DNA of 64,000 bases from Sporocytophaga sp. (lineage in GTDB: Bacteria; Bacteroidota; Bacteroidia; Cytophagales; Cytophagaceae), in NCBI GenBank assembly GCA_024707265.1, contig JANQAB010000010.1, forward strand, positions 806,001 to 870,000, written 5' to 3'. The notes below the pieces were generated by a model. The model worked only from the letters and a program-made list of their open reading frames with translations. It was not told where the DNA came from and did not search any database. Position numbers and translations under genes: made by a program. Numbering within the stretch: position 1 is the first letter of the stretch; every line of letters begins with the position of its first letter. Below, piece after piece: positions 1-12,700 of this stretch.

Positions 1-2626
1 ATCCAGAACTCCTGGTCCTGTTTTAACCACCACACCCGAAACTTCAAAACCTGGCACAAAAGGATAGGACGGCATGGTAGGATATAATCCTTTCACGCAC
101 ATAATGTCCGGGAAGTTTATACTGGATGCCATTACTTTAATTTGCACTTCTCCTTCCTGCGGATCGGATACCTGTACCTTCTGCAATACAGTTGAAGAAA
201 TATCCTGAACTCCTTTTACAAGATATCCTACACGATCATCATGCCCTACCTCTATATCGGTTAAGCGAATGACTGTATCTTGCGCTACTGCAGAATCTTT
301 CTTTTCCAATTTCGAAACAACCAGATCCTGCACCGATACTGATTTTCCAGAAAGGTGCTTCAGAATAAAATCAGCCAACCGACTGGTAGTAGGATGATCA
401 TAGAGGTCCGTGGCGGATAAATTTGTATTGAATGCTTTGTTTATTCCTTTTACAAATTCTACCGCTGTGATCGAGTCCAATCCGTAATCAATAAATTTTT
501 TATCGACGGTTATTTTATCCTCAACATACAGGGTTTGTTGAAGGATATCTGACAAACTATTGACTACTTCTGTCCTTTCTGGCTTATTTAAAAATTGCAT
601 ATCGTATTGATTAGGATCTAAGGTTAATGGTATTTGAGGAAGAAGAACAGATGCTTCAGGCAGCACTGAGAGATCTTCCAATACAATCTTTTTTTTCTTC
701 TTTTATATTTAAAAATGAGGTTTCCACTTTAATAGGATGTTCTATACTTTTAACAAGTACCGGAACAATGGTTTTATCTGCGTGGACTTTGCTGCCGGAA
801 GAAGCTGACGTTGATTGTGCTTCTTGTCGTCTTCTTTGGTTGTCAAACCAATATCTCTTTTTATCGAAAGGATAGGATGGCAAACTGACTATCTCAGGCT
901 TTGATGATGTGTACATTATATTCCAATCTACTTCCCCACCCGAGCACCATATTTCAAGAAGTTTTTCGTAATCTTTAGTATCCGCCAGCTCTCTAAGAAG
1001 TATGTTGTCAATACTCCTTCCGTCAATCTGAAGCAATGATTCGTCTTCGCTAGTATTCAGGCTTAATACAGTTGAATTCTCCGCTAAAAAGTCATTTAAA
1101 TTTTCCTTTATGGCTTCAATACTCTCACAGACAAAACCTATTCTTTCTTCCATAGCTTCTCTTCCTGTCTGAAGCGTATAAGCTACACTGTGTAAGTCAA
1201 CACGAGGATTTGACTCCAGGTATGTTTTAAGATTCTCGGCTTTTGCTTTAAGTCTGTCAACATTTCTGGCAGACAAAAGGATTATTGCAGGTTCGGAGCT
1301 GATAAAGGCCTTTTTCTTTGAAGAAACATACTCCTGAAGGATTACATGAGCATTACTTCCTCCTGCACCAAAGCTGCTGATTCCGGCAAGTAGCGGCTTG
1401 TGGTCATGAGATTTCCAATCCTCCAGTTCCTGCTGAACCTTAAATGGGGTATCTTCAAAAACTATATTGGGATTAAGTACAGAAGAATGAAGTGATGGTA
1501 CCAATTGCTTGTACTTAAGCTGAAGTAGTACTTTAGTAAGACCAGATATCCCAGCCGCAGATTCGCAATGTCCTATATTTGACTTTACTGATCCAATTCG
1601 GCAATACTGTTTCTTATCAGTTGAAAATGCTTCCGTTAACCCTGCTATTTCGATCGGATCTCCCAGGCTGGTACCAGTACCATGCGCCTCTACATAGCTC
1701 AGATCGTTGGCTTTCACCCCTGCTTTCTTCAGTGATTTTTTAATCAAAGCTGCATGTGCTTTCGGATTGGGTACGGTATATCCATTCGTCTTTCCACTAT
1801 GATTCAGAGATGCCGCTTTGATAACTCCATAAATCCTGTCTCCATCCTCTTCGGCTTTGCGTAAAGATTTCAAAATAACAGCGCCTACACCTTCGCCCGG
1901 CACATAGCCATCTCCTCCTTCACCGAAACTTTCGCATCTTCCCTTACTGGACACAAACCTTCCCTGGCTTAATAATAGATATTTACCCGGATGAATACTT
2001 ACATTTACACCACCGGCTATAGCCATACCGATCTCTCCATCCTGAATGTCTCTACAAGCCATATACAGGGCAGTCAAGGAAGAAGAACACATGGTGTCAA
2101 CAGTAACACTCGGTCCGTTTAAATCAAAGAAATAAGAAATCCTGTTGGCGACACTGCTGCGGCTACTTCCCAGTGAAATAAAATTTCCCTTCTGACGCTC
2201 CTCGACACCAAACAACTGGTATTCCTCATACATAACACCAGCATATACACCGACGTTTCCATCCAAACTGCGCGTATACCTGTTCTGTCCGCTGAGTGAT
2301 GCCCGGCTATAGCCTGCATCCTCCATTGCTTCCCACACGGTTTGCAGAAACAACCTCTCTTGCGGATCCATCATTTCTGCTTCCTTTGGAGAAATGTTAA
2401 AAAACAAAGGATCAAACTTGTCTACATCTTCTATAAATCCTCCCCACTTGCTGTAGCTCTTGCCTTCCACTCCTTTTTCCTTGCTGAAGAATGCTTCCAC
2501 ATCCCACCGGTCTTTCGGAATTTCAGTAATGCAATCCTTGCCATTTTTCAGATTCTCCCAAAACTCTTGAATATTTTTTGCACCGGGGTATCTTCCACTT
2601 ATTCCGATAATGGCAATTTCATCGCC
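1..2626 (-). other. PKS module 6, partial: KS-ACP-ER (no KR or DH seen)
   Basis: KS at ~1327-2626 (DTMCSSS near 2078-2101), linker ending YPFDKKRYW near 848-877, then a low-complexity Ser/Ala/Lys stretch and the frame break at 689-696. An ACP (GLDSITAVEF near 461-490) follows. The start of an MDR/quinone-oxidoreductase-type ER (segments INFPDIMCVKGLYP and PFVPGFEVSG) lies at ~1-290 and runs off the edge. An ER placed after the ACP, without KR or DH in its own module, is unusual. It may act on an intermediate from the preceding module, or further domains may follow beyond the window. Confidence 0.7.
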
Positions 2627-5600
2627 ACTTCTCGGTTTTTCATTTTGTTCAGATGGAAATTCAGATGCAGTGAAACGGTTTCTATATTTTTCTTCAGCTA
2701 GAAAATTTACCTCAGATCCTTTGGAAGATGTAGCGGTCAACTCCTGCAATCTTAGTTTTTGAGATTCAATAAAATAATTAAACAACTCGCTAAAAGTCCG
2801 GTGCTCGAAAAATAAGGTCTTAGGTAATCTTCCGAATTTCTCTTCAAGCTGGTTCGTCAGTTTGTTTACGATGATCGAGTCCAGTCCATACTTCTCTAGA
2901 GAGAGATTCAGGTCCAGTTTATTTTCAGACAACTTAAGTCCTTTACATATCAGTTGTTTGAGATATAGAATGAATTTTTCTCTCTGGTCTTCTGCAACTT
3001 CTTCACCCTGCTCATTAAAAACCTGTACAGGTGTTTCTGTCGGAGCTTCCATACCAAAGCCTCTTCTTATTACGTCTCCATCACCATACATTACTACTGC
3101 CTGACTCAAACCGGAATCGAGCAATGCTTCAAAGACATTACACCCTTCTTCAGAAGGCATAGGTAACATACCCCAATGCTTCATCAGATACTGTTCTGAA
3201 TCCTTATCCACATGCATTCCTCCGGATGCCCATAAAGGCCAGGAGATGCTTAAGGTAAGTCCCTTTCTTTTGTTTTCTTGTTTCAGCCAGTTACGATACT
3301 CCGCATACGTATCCAGGTATGCATTAGCAGAGGCATAGTCTGCCTGTCCGACGTTACCTGTTATTCCGGCTACAGAAGAGAAAAAGACCATAAAGTCAAG
3401 GGCTTCATCAGAAGTAGCTTCATCTAAGTTTTTCGCACCCTGAATTTTCGGTAGCAAGACCTGCCTGATCTCTTCTTCAGTTTTCTTTATAATAAAGCTA
3501 TCTCTGATTACTCCGGCACTATGAATTATTCCATTGACCTTTTGGTGCTTTTGCTTGATATTACCAATCAGCGCAAGCACGTCTTCTTTATTACATACAT
3601 CACATGGGTAGTATTCCAGACCAGGAACCACGCATAACAATGTTTCCTGCTCTTTAGTAAGATGGCTCCTTCCCGTGAGAATGATCTTTGTATTATTCGT
3701 CTTGCTGATATGCGATGCAAAGATTTTTCCCAGACCTCCAGCGCCTCCTGTAATGAGGTATACACCGCCTTCTTTAATTGCTATTCCAGTCTTACTTGAC
3801 GGCGCTTGATTTTCTTCCTTACTTCTTAACTTTTTAACCTCCCGGATTTTTCCTTTATACCTCACCTCAGTATCCGCTGCACCCTGTTCTGATTCAATTA
3901 CCTCTGCCAGTTCATTAAGGCTTATCAGAGACAAATCATCTACACCTATTACTTTCCCCTTGATTTTAGGATTTTCCTGCTGTGCTGTTTTTAACAATCC
4001 GGCAATAAACGTATAGGAAGAATACTCATCATTCGGATATACTACAATGATCTCAGAGATCCCTTTATCCTTCAGTCTTTCTTTAACAATTGTAAAAATA
4101 TTCAGAAAGTACTTTTCTTCAGCATCCGGTGGTACAGGGACAACTTCCACTGCAAGTACTTCTTTCAGAGTATCTGCCAGCTTTACATTTCCCCCTGCTA
4201 AGACAACCAACGGTGAAGCGGTTAATATTGTCTTCGCACCTTCGTTCAATCCTTTTTCTTCCCATTGACTCGTAAATACATGGATATCTGACTTCTTAAC
4301 TGATGTCCTTTGTGCCTTTTGATTGCGGGAGATGAATTTTCCTTTGGAAGGAAGTGTAAGAAAGTTTTTCATCTGAATCAACACCTCACCCTGTTCATCA
4401 AGCAGGTCAATATCAAATCCAACTAAAGAAGCTTCCTGGCTGAATGGCTTGCTTTTTCTGACATAGCACCAGATCGAGGAAGACAATGGCCGGTAAATAT
4501 TCATTTCTTGTATGGCGAACGGCAGTTCCAGCGGTTGATCTTTTTCCGTCAGCCTCAAACCAATTGTGCTTTGAAGGGCACTATCGAGAATACCCAGTGA
4601 AAGCCCTCCATCGAAATCAGGTAAAGTTATTTGCGATAAAGCCTCCTCATTGCTGTAATATAAAACCTCTATACCACGGAAGCTAGCTCCATAATTCAAT
4701 CCCTTCTCTTCAAAAAGGGCATAGCATTCTTCTTTGGTAATGGATTTTGATAGCCTTAACTGGATAGCTTTCAGGTCCCCATTTTCCGGTATTGTAACAT
4801 TTGAAATACTTAATTTCCCTTTACTATGAATGCGCTCTCCTTCTTCCTGGGTAAAGACTTCATAAGCCACTTCTTCTCCTTGTGGGTAAAGGCGGATATT
4901 AACTTCTTCCTCTACTCCATTTACAATGATCGGATGTAACCATGTTATATCTTTAATGGAAGTAACCTTTTGTCCCATTGCATTTTCTCCAGCTGCTCTT
5001 GCCTGCTCCAGGTAAGCAACACCAGGAAAAATCTTTGCATCTCCCACCCGGTGGTCAGTGAGAAACAACTCTTCACCTGTAAATAAGCTTGTGTACTTCT
5101 GCTCTTTAAGATTTGAAGTATTGGTATGAAGGAGAGGATGCAGCTTATGTGCTCCATGGAAAAATGTCATCTTAAGATCTTCCGGTACCCAGTAACGCTC
5201 TTTGAGGAAAGGATATGTAGGAAGACTTACTTTTTCAGGACTTATTTCTATGTATAGCTGTTGCCAGTCAACATCCACTCCTCTTACCCATAGCCTTGCA
5301 AGCTCGTCCAGTTGCCTTCTTTCCAGTATCTGATGAATATGGGATTGCCCAACTTTATCCTGATTTAATGGTTCAGCCTTATCCGTCCTGATATTTCCAA
5401 TATAAATACCTTCTGTTCCTCCGTTAATGAATCGAGCAAGACTGGTTTTTAATTCCTCTATATCTGCAACGACCAATGCCAATCGTTCTTCCATTGCGAC
5501 TCTTCCGATATGAAGAGTATAGGCAATGTCTTCTAGCCGGTCAGACTTTTCCGCGGATTTCTTATTAAGGTGCTGTAATAATTGTTCTGCTTTGTATTTA

Positions 5601-8287
5601 AGAGTTTCAGGAGTTTTGGCCGAAAGGGATACAACAACTGGGACATCTTTTCCGATTGATGATGCTTTGTCAGCCTGTGGTTTAGCCATATACTCCTGCA
5701 CGATCATATGTGCATTACTTCCTCCCGCACCAAAGCCGCTGATACCTGCTATCCTCGGTTTACCAGCTTCTGTTTCCCACAACTCCAGCTCCTGCTGAAC
5801 TTTGAAAGGAGTACGTTTAAAATCAATATTCGGATTGGAAATCGAAGAGTGAAGTGAAGGTACGAGTTGCTTATGCTTTAATTGTAATAATACTTTGGTC
5901 AAACCAGATATCCCGGCAGCAGATTCACAATGGCCAATATTAGACTTCACCGATCCGATTCGGCAATACTGTAGCTTCTCCGTCTTAAATGCTTTGTTCA
6001 GGCCTGCTATTTCAATAGGATCACCCAGGCTTGTTCCGGTACCATGTGCTTCGATATAACTGACCTCTTCGGCTTTTACATTAGCTTTGCTCATGGCTTC
6101 AGAAATGACTTCTGCCTGCGCTTTAGGATTGGGAACGGTCAGTCCACTGCTCTTTCCTCCGTGATTGATTGCAGTCCCCCTTATCAGGCCATAGATGAGG
6201 TCGCCGTCAGCCTTTGCTTTGCTTAAAGGTTTTAATAATACTGTTCCTACACCTTCTCCCGGAACATATCCATCACCACCTTCGCCAAAGCTTTCACATA
6301 ACCCTTTTGAAGAAAGAAATAAGGAATTGGATAACCAGGTATACTTGCTAGGATGCAGACTCAGATTAACTCCACCCGCAATACAAACAGTACATTCTCC
6401 TTTCCTCAGGCTGTCACAAGCGAGGTGAATCGCTGTTAGTGAAGAGGAGCATTGGGTATCTATGCCTATGCTGGGCCCTTTAAAGCCCAGATAATAAGAA
6501 ACAGCATTTGCGGCCATGGACACAAAGCTACTTGGCGAAAATGCGCTACTCCTTCCCTCTGTCCGATATAACTGATAATCTGTCCAGAAAACTCCGGCAA
6601 ATACTCCTACCTTACCTTCATTTGATAATACCTGAGGTGTATATCCGGCATCTTCAATCGTCTTCCAGGTTTCCTGTAAGAACAGGCGAACTTGTGGATC
6701 CATATTTTCAGCATCCACCGGAGAGATGTTAAAGAATAAAGGATCGAATTTATCTGCATCTTCAATAAAGCCGCCCCATTTGCTGTAGGTTTTCCCCTCT
6801 TTCCCCTTTTCTTTATCGAAATAAAAATCTGCATTCCATCTGTCTGCAGGTATTTCTGAAATACTGTTTTTTCCTGCCTTTAAGTTCTCCCAGAATGCTT
6901 CTACATCTGAGGCTCCTGGATATACACCACTTAAACCAATGATGGCTATTGGCTCATCCATGAGGGAATTTCCGAGCGATGTATTCGCTACAATTGGCTC
7001 TTCATCTATAATTTCATTTTGGTTGTTCTGAAAATCGCATACCGGGGGAGTAGTTATAGTTTCTACTACAAAATACTTTGCGTCGTTTTCTAATAAATAA
7101 GCACTTAACTCTTCGATCGTTTGATATTCAAACAACAAAGTCGGGTAAAAGTCATGGCTGCATTTTGCTTCAAGCTCTCTTACAATCTCAATCGTCTGTT
7201 TTGAATCAAGGCCAATATCATAAAATCCTCTCCTGTCGTCTACTTCATTTATCTGCCTGCCTATTTTTCTGCCAACGGTTTCTCTTAAATATTCCTTTAT
7301 ACTCCTTTCTGCATCAGAAATTAAATTCTTTTGCTGGCTGGGTTTGACAGTTACCTCTCTTTGATATGACGATTCTGATTTTTCTTCCTTTGCAGGCATT
7401 TGTCCTGCAGAACTCTGAAAAGATTCTTGAACCAATTGTTCAATAAGCTGAGAATTCCGGATACGCTTGTTGGTTAGCCCTTTAAACAACGTAAGCATTT
7501 CTCCCTTCTCATCGTATAGCATCACATCATTCCTGTTTACCTCCGGGATTTTTCCTTCAGAAATCTTCTGACTTTTCGAATATACATAGACCGTGGAAGG
7601 TAAGGAACGATAGACTTCAAAACGATCTATAGAAAAGGGAATATAGGGAACACCATCAGTAAATATTCCCGGACGACCATTCAAACTGAAGGAGCTTGTT
7701 GCAAAAGTTGAACCATCCAGGAAGGCAGGATGGGCTATAAAACTATCCCTATATCCTTCCGCAAGATCACTTAAATTGAGCACCATCAGTTCTTCATTTC
7801 CTTTCTGATAGATCACTCCCTGAGTTTGCATGAACTCTCCGTGCTCAATATTCACTTTACGGGCTTCCGCATAGATTTCGGATACCTCATGTCTGTTATC
7901 ACTGTCGGAAATAAATTTCCTGATATCAAGAAACATGTTCGGAAGAGTTTTTTCAAAGTCCAGCAAACATTGCATATGTTCGGTCCATTCACCATGAGCT
8001 TTCCTTTGGTGATCAATACGCTGAGACCGGACTCTTACTTTGTAAGAACCTTGTTTTCCTTCTTCAAACTGCACCTCGACGTTACGGTTAAAGTCTTGTG
8101 TAGTCGCCAGCGGTTCGGTAAAAAGTATTTTACTTAAACCTATATTCTGAGGGAATAACTCACGGGCAACACGCAGTATCAGGTCTAGGTAGGTAACACC
8201 AGGAATAATTCTTACTCCGTGAACCTTATGGTCTCTAAGAATATAATTATCATGATCAAATTCCAGATGAACTGTATGAATTTTCAT
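1..8287 (-). CDS. trans-AT polyketide synthase, second protein (partial, one frame break)
   Basis: Large modular PKS protein, cut by the left window edge; about 2762 codons are visible. Domain order: DH (residues ~1-280), ACP (~320-405, GLDSKQ), KS (~443-865, DTQCSSS, EAHGTGT, NIGH), AT-less linker ending YPFLKERYW, DH (~1048-1315), KR (~1330-1740, TGGAGGLG), ACP (GLDSII), KS (DTMCSSS, EAHGTGT, NIGH), linker ending YPFDKKRYW, ACP (GLDSITAV) and the N-terminal part of an MDR-type enoylreductase. No AT domain occurs, so malonyl units must be loaded in trans. The frame breaks at a T8 run at 689-696: as read, the protein stops at 656; with seven T the frame runs on into ACP-ER to base 1. The start ATG overlaps the stop of the upstream PKS gene (ATGA), so the two are translationally coupled in one operon. 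The protein begins directly with a DH that completes the last KS of the upstream protein. Product unknown. Confidence 0.93.
2750..6959 (-). other. PKS module 5: KS-DH-KR-ACP
   Basis: KS at ~5690-6959 (DTQCSSS near 6442-6463). DH at ~4340-5143 has DHRVGDAKIFPG, NYGASFRG and LDSALQ. KR at ~3060-4300 has TGGAGGLG, FFSSVAG and ADYASAN, with Asp in GVIRDS. ACP has GLDSII near 2872-2890. The predicted output is an enoyl intermediate. Confidence 0.85.
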
Positions 8288-9722
8288 TCGGTGATGATGT
8301 TAAAATTAAAAAGTTTCTTAAATGCTTCTTTTTCGTTGCTTTTCACATAAATGTCCTGTTTATCGGGTTGCTTCACTTCCGGCCAGTATCTTTTTTCTTA
8401 AAAAAGGAATGACCACGGGAGAAACTGGGATCGAAGCTTTATTTGCAGCAGGGATACCTGCATCACTTAGTATCAAATGGGCATTGTTACCACCCAATCC
8501 GAAAGCGCTTACTCCTGCTCTTCTCACTCCGTCTACCCCATTCCAGGCTTCCAGCATTCGAACAGGATATACCGTAGAATTTGCAAAATCAAACCTTGGA
8601 TTAGGGTGCTCACAATGTAATGTTGGAGGAATTTGTCGGGCTGTAATGGACAACAAGGTTTTGATAACTCCGGCTATGCCTGCAGCGCTTAGCAAATGGC
8701 CGATATTAGTTTTAACACTGCCCACGCCGCACCTGGTTTTGGATGAGCTATTTGCATCCAGCACACGCGTAATTGCTTTTAACTCGATTGGATCTCCAAT
8801 TAAAGTTCCGGTACCATGAGTTTCAATGTAACTGATGGTAGAACGATCAATGGAGGCATTCGCAATGGCATCTTCTATCAGCGATTGCTGTGCTTTCGGG
8901 TTCGGCGTAGTGATACCCATAGTGTTGCCATCGTTGTTTATTGAAGTACCTTCGATGACTCCATATATTTTGTCACCAGATACAATAGCATCTGCCAGCC
9001 GTTTGAGTACCAGCACACCACAACCTTCCCCGACGCCAATACCATTTGCTCTTTCATCGAATGTCCGGCACTTGCCTTGTGGTGAAAGTACTTCTGCAGT
9101 GCTCAGTGTGATGAAAGGTTTTTCATCCAACAATATTTCCACACCTCCTGCCAAAGCCACCTCCGTTTCGCCCAGTCGCAGACTCTTTACTGCCAGATCT
9201 ATAGCAGTGAGTGAGCTGCTGCATGCTGTATCAACCACCATGTTTGGACCTTTCAGGTTATATATATGGGCAAGATGTGCGGTAATAAAATTTTGTCCGG
9301 TTCCAACAATAATATCTTTATGCGCATCCTTAATCTTTTCGGAAAAATTGCTTACCCTGCTTCCGGCATAAACTCCAACACGTTTCCCCCATAAGTCTTC
9401 TTTTTTATATCCTGCATCGGCCATTGCCTCTGCGCTTACTTCGAGCCATTGACGTTCCAGAGGATCTATCTGGCTGGCCAATGCGTGACTTATCCCAAAA
9501 TATTCGGGATCAAAATTTTCAATATTTTCCAGAAAAGCGCCCCACTTGCTGATGCTCTTGCCTGCCTGTTTTCCTAAGAAGGAATAATGCTCACCAGTAT
9601 TCCACCTGGTTTCTGGAACTTCCCGAATACTGTCTTTACCTTGCTTTAAGTTCTCCCAGAATGCAGCAATATTTTCAGCATCCGGGAAATGGCACGCCAT
9701 TCCTACGACTGCGATCGGAGCA
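7070..9722 (-). other. PKS module 4 split across two proteins: KS | DH-ACP
   Basis: The KS at ~8465-9722 ends the first protein (DTACSSS near 9211-9231, ETHGTGT, NIGH). The DH (~7460-8287) and ACP (GLDSKQ near 7198-7216) open the second. The module has no KR. The DH keeps His in DHKVHGVRIIPG, but the second motif reads LDGSTF, so Asp is present without the usual Gln/His four residues on. A KR-containing module followed by KS|DH-ACP is the arrangement of split dehydrating bimodules in trans-AT synthases. In those the KS is often non-elongating; here its Cys-His-His set is complete, so that role cannot be read from the active site. Confidence 0.78.
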
Positions 9723-12700
9723 TTCAACATTGTATGAACTGTTGTTAATGCGTTGTTTTCCGCAACTAATTTCACTTCCGGATGAGAATTCTGCTTGTCT
9801 GCGGATATCTTCTCCTGAAGTACCTCGGACAATATTTTAGCATAATGTTCTTTAAAGTAACTGCTAAGCATTCCAATGGTAGGATTCTCAAGAATGATTG
9901 TCGGAGATATATCAATTCCTTTAAGTTGTTTTTCGATGCGTTTAATTAATTGTCCCAGTATCACAGAATCCACACCGTAATCCTGAAATGGGGTATCAAT
10001 ATCCAATTCTTTTATTGGTAATTTCAATTCCTCACTTACCAGAGTTTTTAACCAATCGCTTATCGAAGATGGATTCACCGTAGATACCTGAACAACCGCA
10101 ACAGGTTCTTCTTTTTTGGGGGCAGTCAATATTGAATATCTATCCAGTTTCCCTGCAAGATATGAGGCAGGAAAGATCACAGGAGACAATTCTTCAGACG
10201 ATAATATCGTGTCGAGGACTGATAAAGCCTCAGCATTGGTCATCGACAGAAGTCCTGATTCTAAATAAGCTCCACCTTTTACTTCGCCCATGCCTGTTTC
10301 TTTCCAGCTCGGCCATTGAATGCTGTTATAATTATAACCTTGTTCTCTCTGATATGCTGCAAAGCTGTCCATATAGGAGTTGGCCATTGCATAATCACTT
10401 TGACCTGCTCCCAGCCTTGGAATCAGTGCGGAGACCGATGAGAATAGCACTCCAAAGTCTAACTCATCTTTAAGCAATTCGTGAAGATTATTTAAACCAG
10501 TAACTTTGGGTAATTGTAATGCTCTTATGCTTTCAATATTCTTTCTGATAAAAGCAGGAGCAGTATCATCAGCAAATCCTGCGCAATGTAAAAATCCTTT
10601 GATAGGCCCCCATTCTTTACTTACAGATGTAAGAGAAGCGTTTAGTAATGTTTTGTCAGATAAAGGAGTATTCAATAGTTTAACATCTGCACCATGAAGT
10701 TCGAGTTCCAGTATATCGCGAATCTTTTGACCTTCAGAAGTATTACTATTCTGTAATTCCTCCCAACAGCTTCTCATAGGCAATTCCTCTCTGCCAAGTA
10801 ATACTAGTTTCTTCACTCCGTGATTTTTCACCAGATGCTTCGCACACGTCATTCCTATTCCACGGGTACCACCGGTAATCAGGACAGGTCCCTGAGCCAC
10901 CCTCCTGTTTGTCTGACCATTGGTGCATACTTCAAGCTGCGGATGATGCCACTTATTATTAAAAAATCGTAACCTCGTATAATCAGTAATACTTCTGTAG
11001 GCTTCAATGATCTGGTTATTCAGATTATCATTTTCTATTTCTACATGCAAACTGTTTATTCTTGCGTATTCGGCCTGTAGCATGCGGTATAACCCGAAAC
11101 GTTCAGATCCATGAAGATCAGAAGTGCGGCTAACAATCAGCAATTTTAGCTTGGGGCTTTTACTGTTGGTAATCAAATTCTGAAGAAATGAGATCCATTG
11201 ATAGTCATCTTCTCTTCCTTGATCCAAGGGGCTCAAATCAATCAAGCCGCTGATGTTAGTATAATCTATAGCATGATCACTTCCAGGAAATACAACTTCT
11301 ACATGCCCTAATGATTTTTGTAATTCATTTACAAGTGCACTGTCTGGTTCTGCCGTAAGCAGCAAGGTAGTTCCATTTAACTCTTCGGCATTCTGTAATT
11401 CCAGCTGTTGCCAGCTGTGAGAGAAAAGTGTCACTTTTCTTTCGAGTTGAATGCCTACTTCAGCTTGCTGAACGTTTCTGTCCGAAACAGGTATCCAGTA
11501 GCGGTCTCGTGCAAAGGGATAGGTAGGTAAACCAATCTTAACTGGCTTCTGATTTGCATAAAGAAGCATCCAGGAAACATTTACACCTTTCACCCAGAGT
11601 TTTGCCAATGCAGCAATGTCTTTCTTTGTAATAAATTCCTGTAAATACGCTAGTAATACGTCTCCTTCAAGTACTAGATCCTGTTTGTCTTTTTTCGCAT
11701 TTCCTGTCCATACATTACTTTCTTTACTTTCAAGAAATTCAGTTAGTTTAAGAGAGAGTTCCTGATCATCTTTCACAACAATGGCAAGTCGTTCTTCCAT
11801 AGCCTCACGTCCAACCTGAAGAGTATAGGCCAAATCATGAAGGTTCACACTGACATTATTTCCCAGGTAATTTTCAAGATTTTGCACCTGCTCACGAAGT
11901 CTCTGTTTATTCTTTGCTGAAAGAACAATAACAACTGGCAACCCACTTCTAAATTCTTCTCTGCTAAGTGGCGTATATTCTTCAACAATCAGGTGTGCGT
12001 TGCTTCCACCTGCACCAAAGCTGCTTATCCCTGCCAGACGAGGTTTATCGCCTTCAACAGTCCAAGTCTCCAGCTTCTGCTGTACCTTGAAAGGACTGTC
12101 TGCGAAATCAATACTTGCATTAAGAACAGATGAATGCAGGGATGGCACTAGCTGCTTATGTTTAAGCTGTAACAAAACTTTAGTCAAACCTGAAATACCT
12201 GCAGCAGATTCACAATGGCCAATGTTGGACTTTACGGATCCTATCGGACAATACTGCTTTCTTCCGTTACCAAAAGCCTTGCTCAAACCTGCAATTTCAA
12301 TAGGATCTCCAAGGCTCGTACCAGTACCATGAGCTTCAAGATAATTGATATCTTCTGCCTTTACACCTGACCTTGTTAGAGCCTCTTTTATTACTGCAGC
12401 CTGTGCATGAGGATTAGGTACGGTGTAACCATTTGTTTTTCCGCCATGGTTTACCGCGGTTCCCTTGATCACTCCATAAATCCGGTCATCATCTGCAATC
12501 GCTTTCTTCAAGGGTTTTAACAACACGGCTCCTACACCTTCCGCAGGAACGTACCCATCGCCACCTACGCCGAAGCTTTCACACCTTCCTTCACTTGATA
12601 CAAATCTTCCCTGGCTAAGTAGCAGGTATTTGTTGGGGTGTATGCTTACATTCACACCTCCGGCAATAGCCATTTCTGTTTCACCAGATCTAAGATCATT

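Noticed and set aside
8322-9371. Long plus-strand open frames opposite the PKS (for example 8322-8819 and 8835-9371)
   Set aside because: They are antisense to conserved KS domains with clear motifs on the minus strand; their composition follows from the PKS codons.
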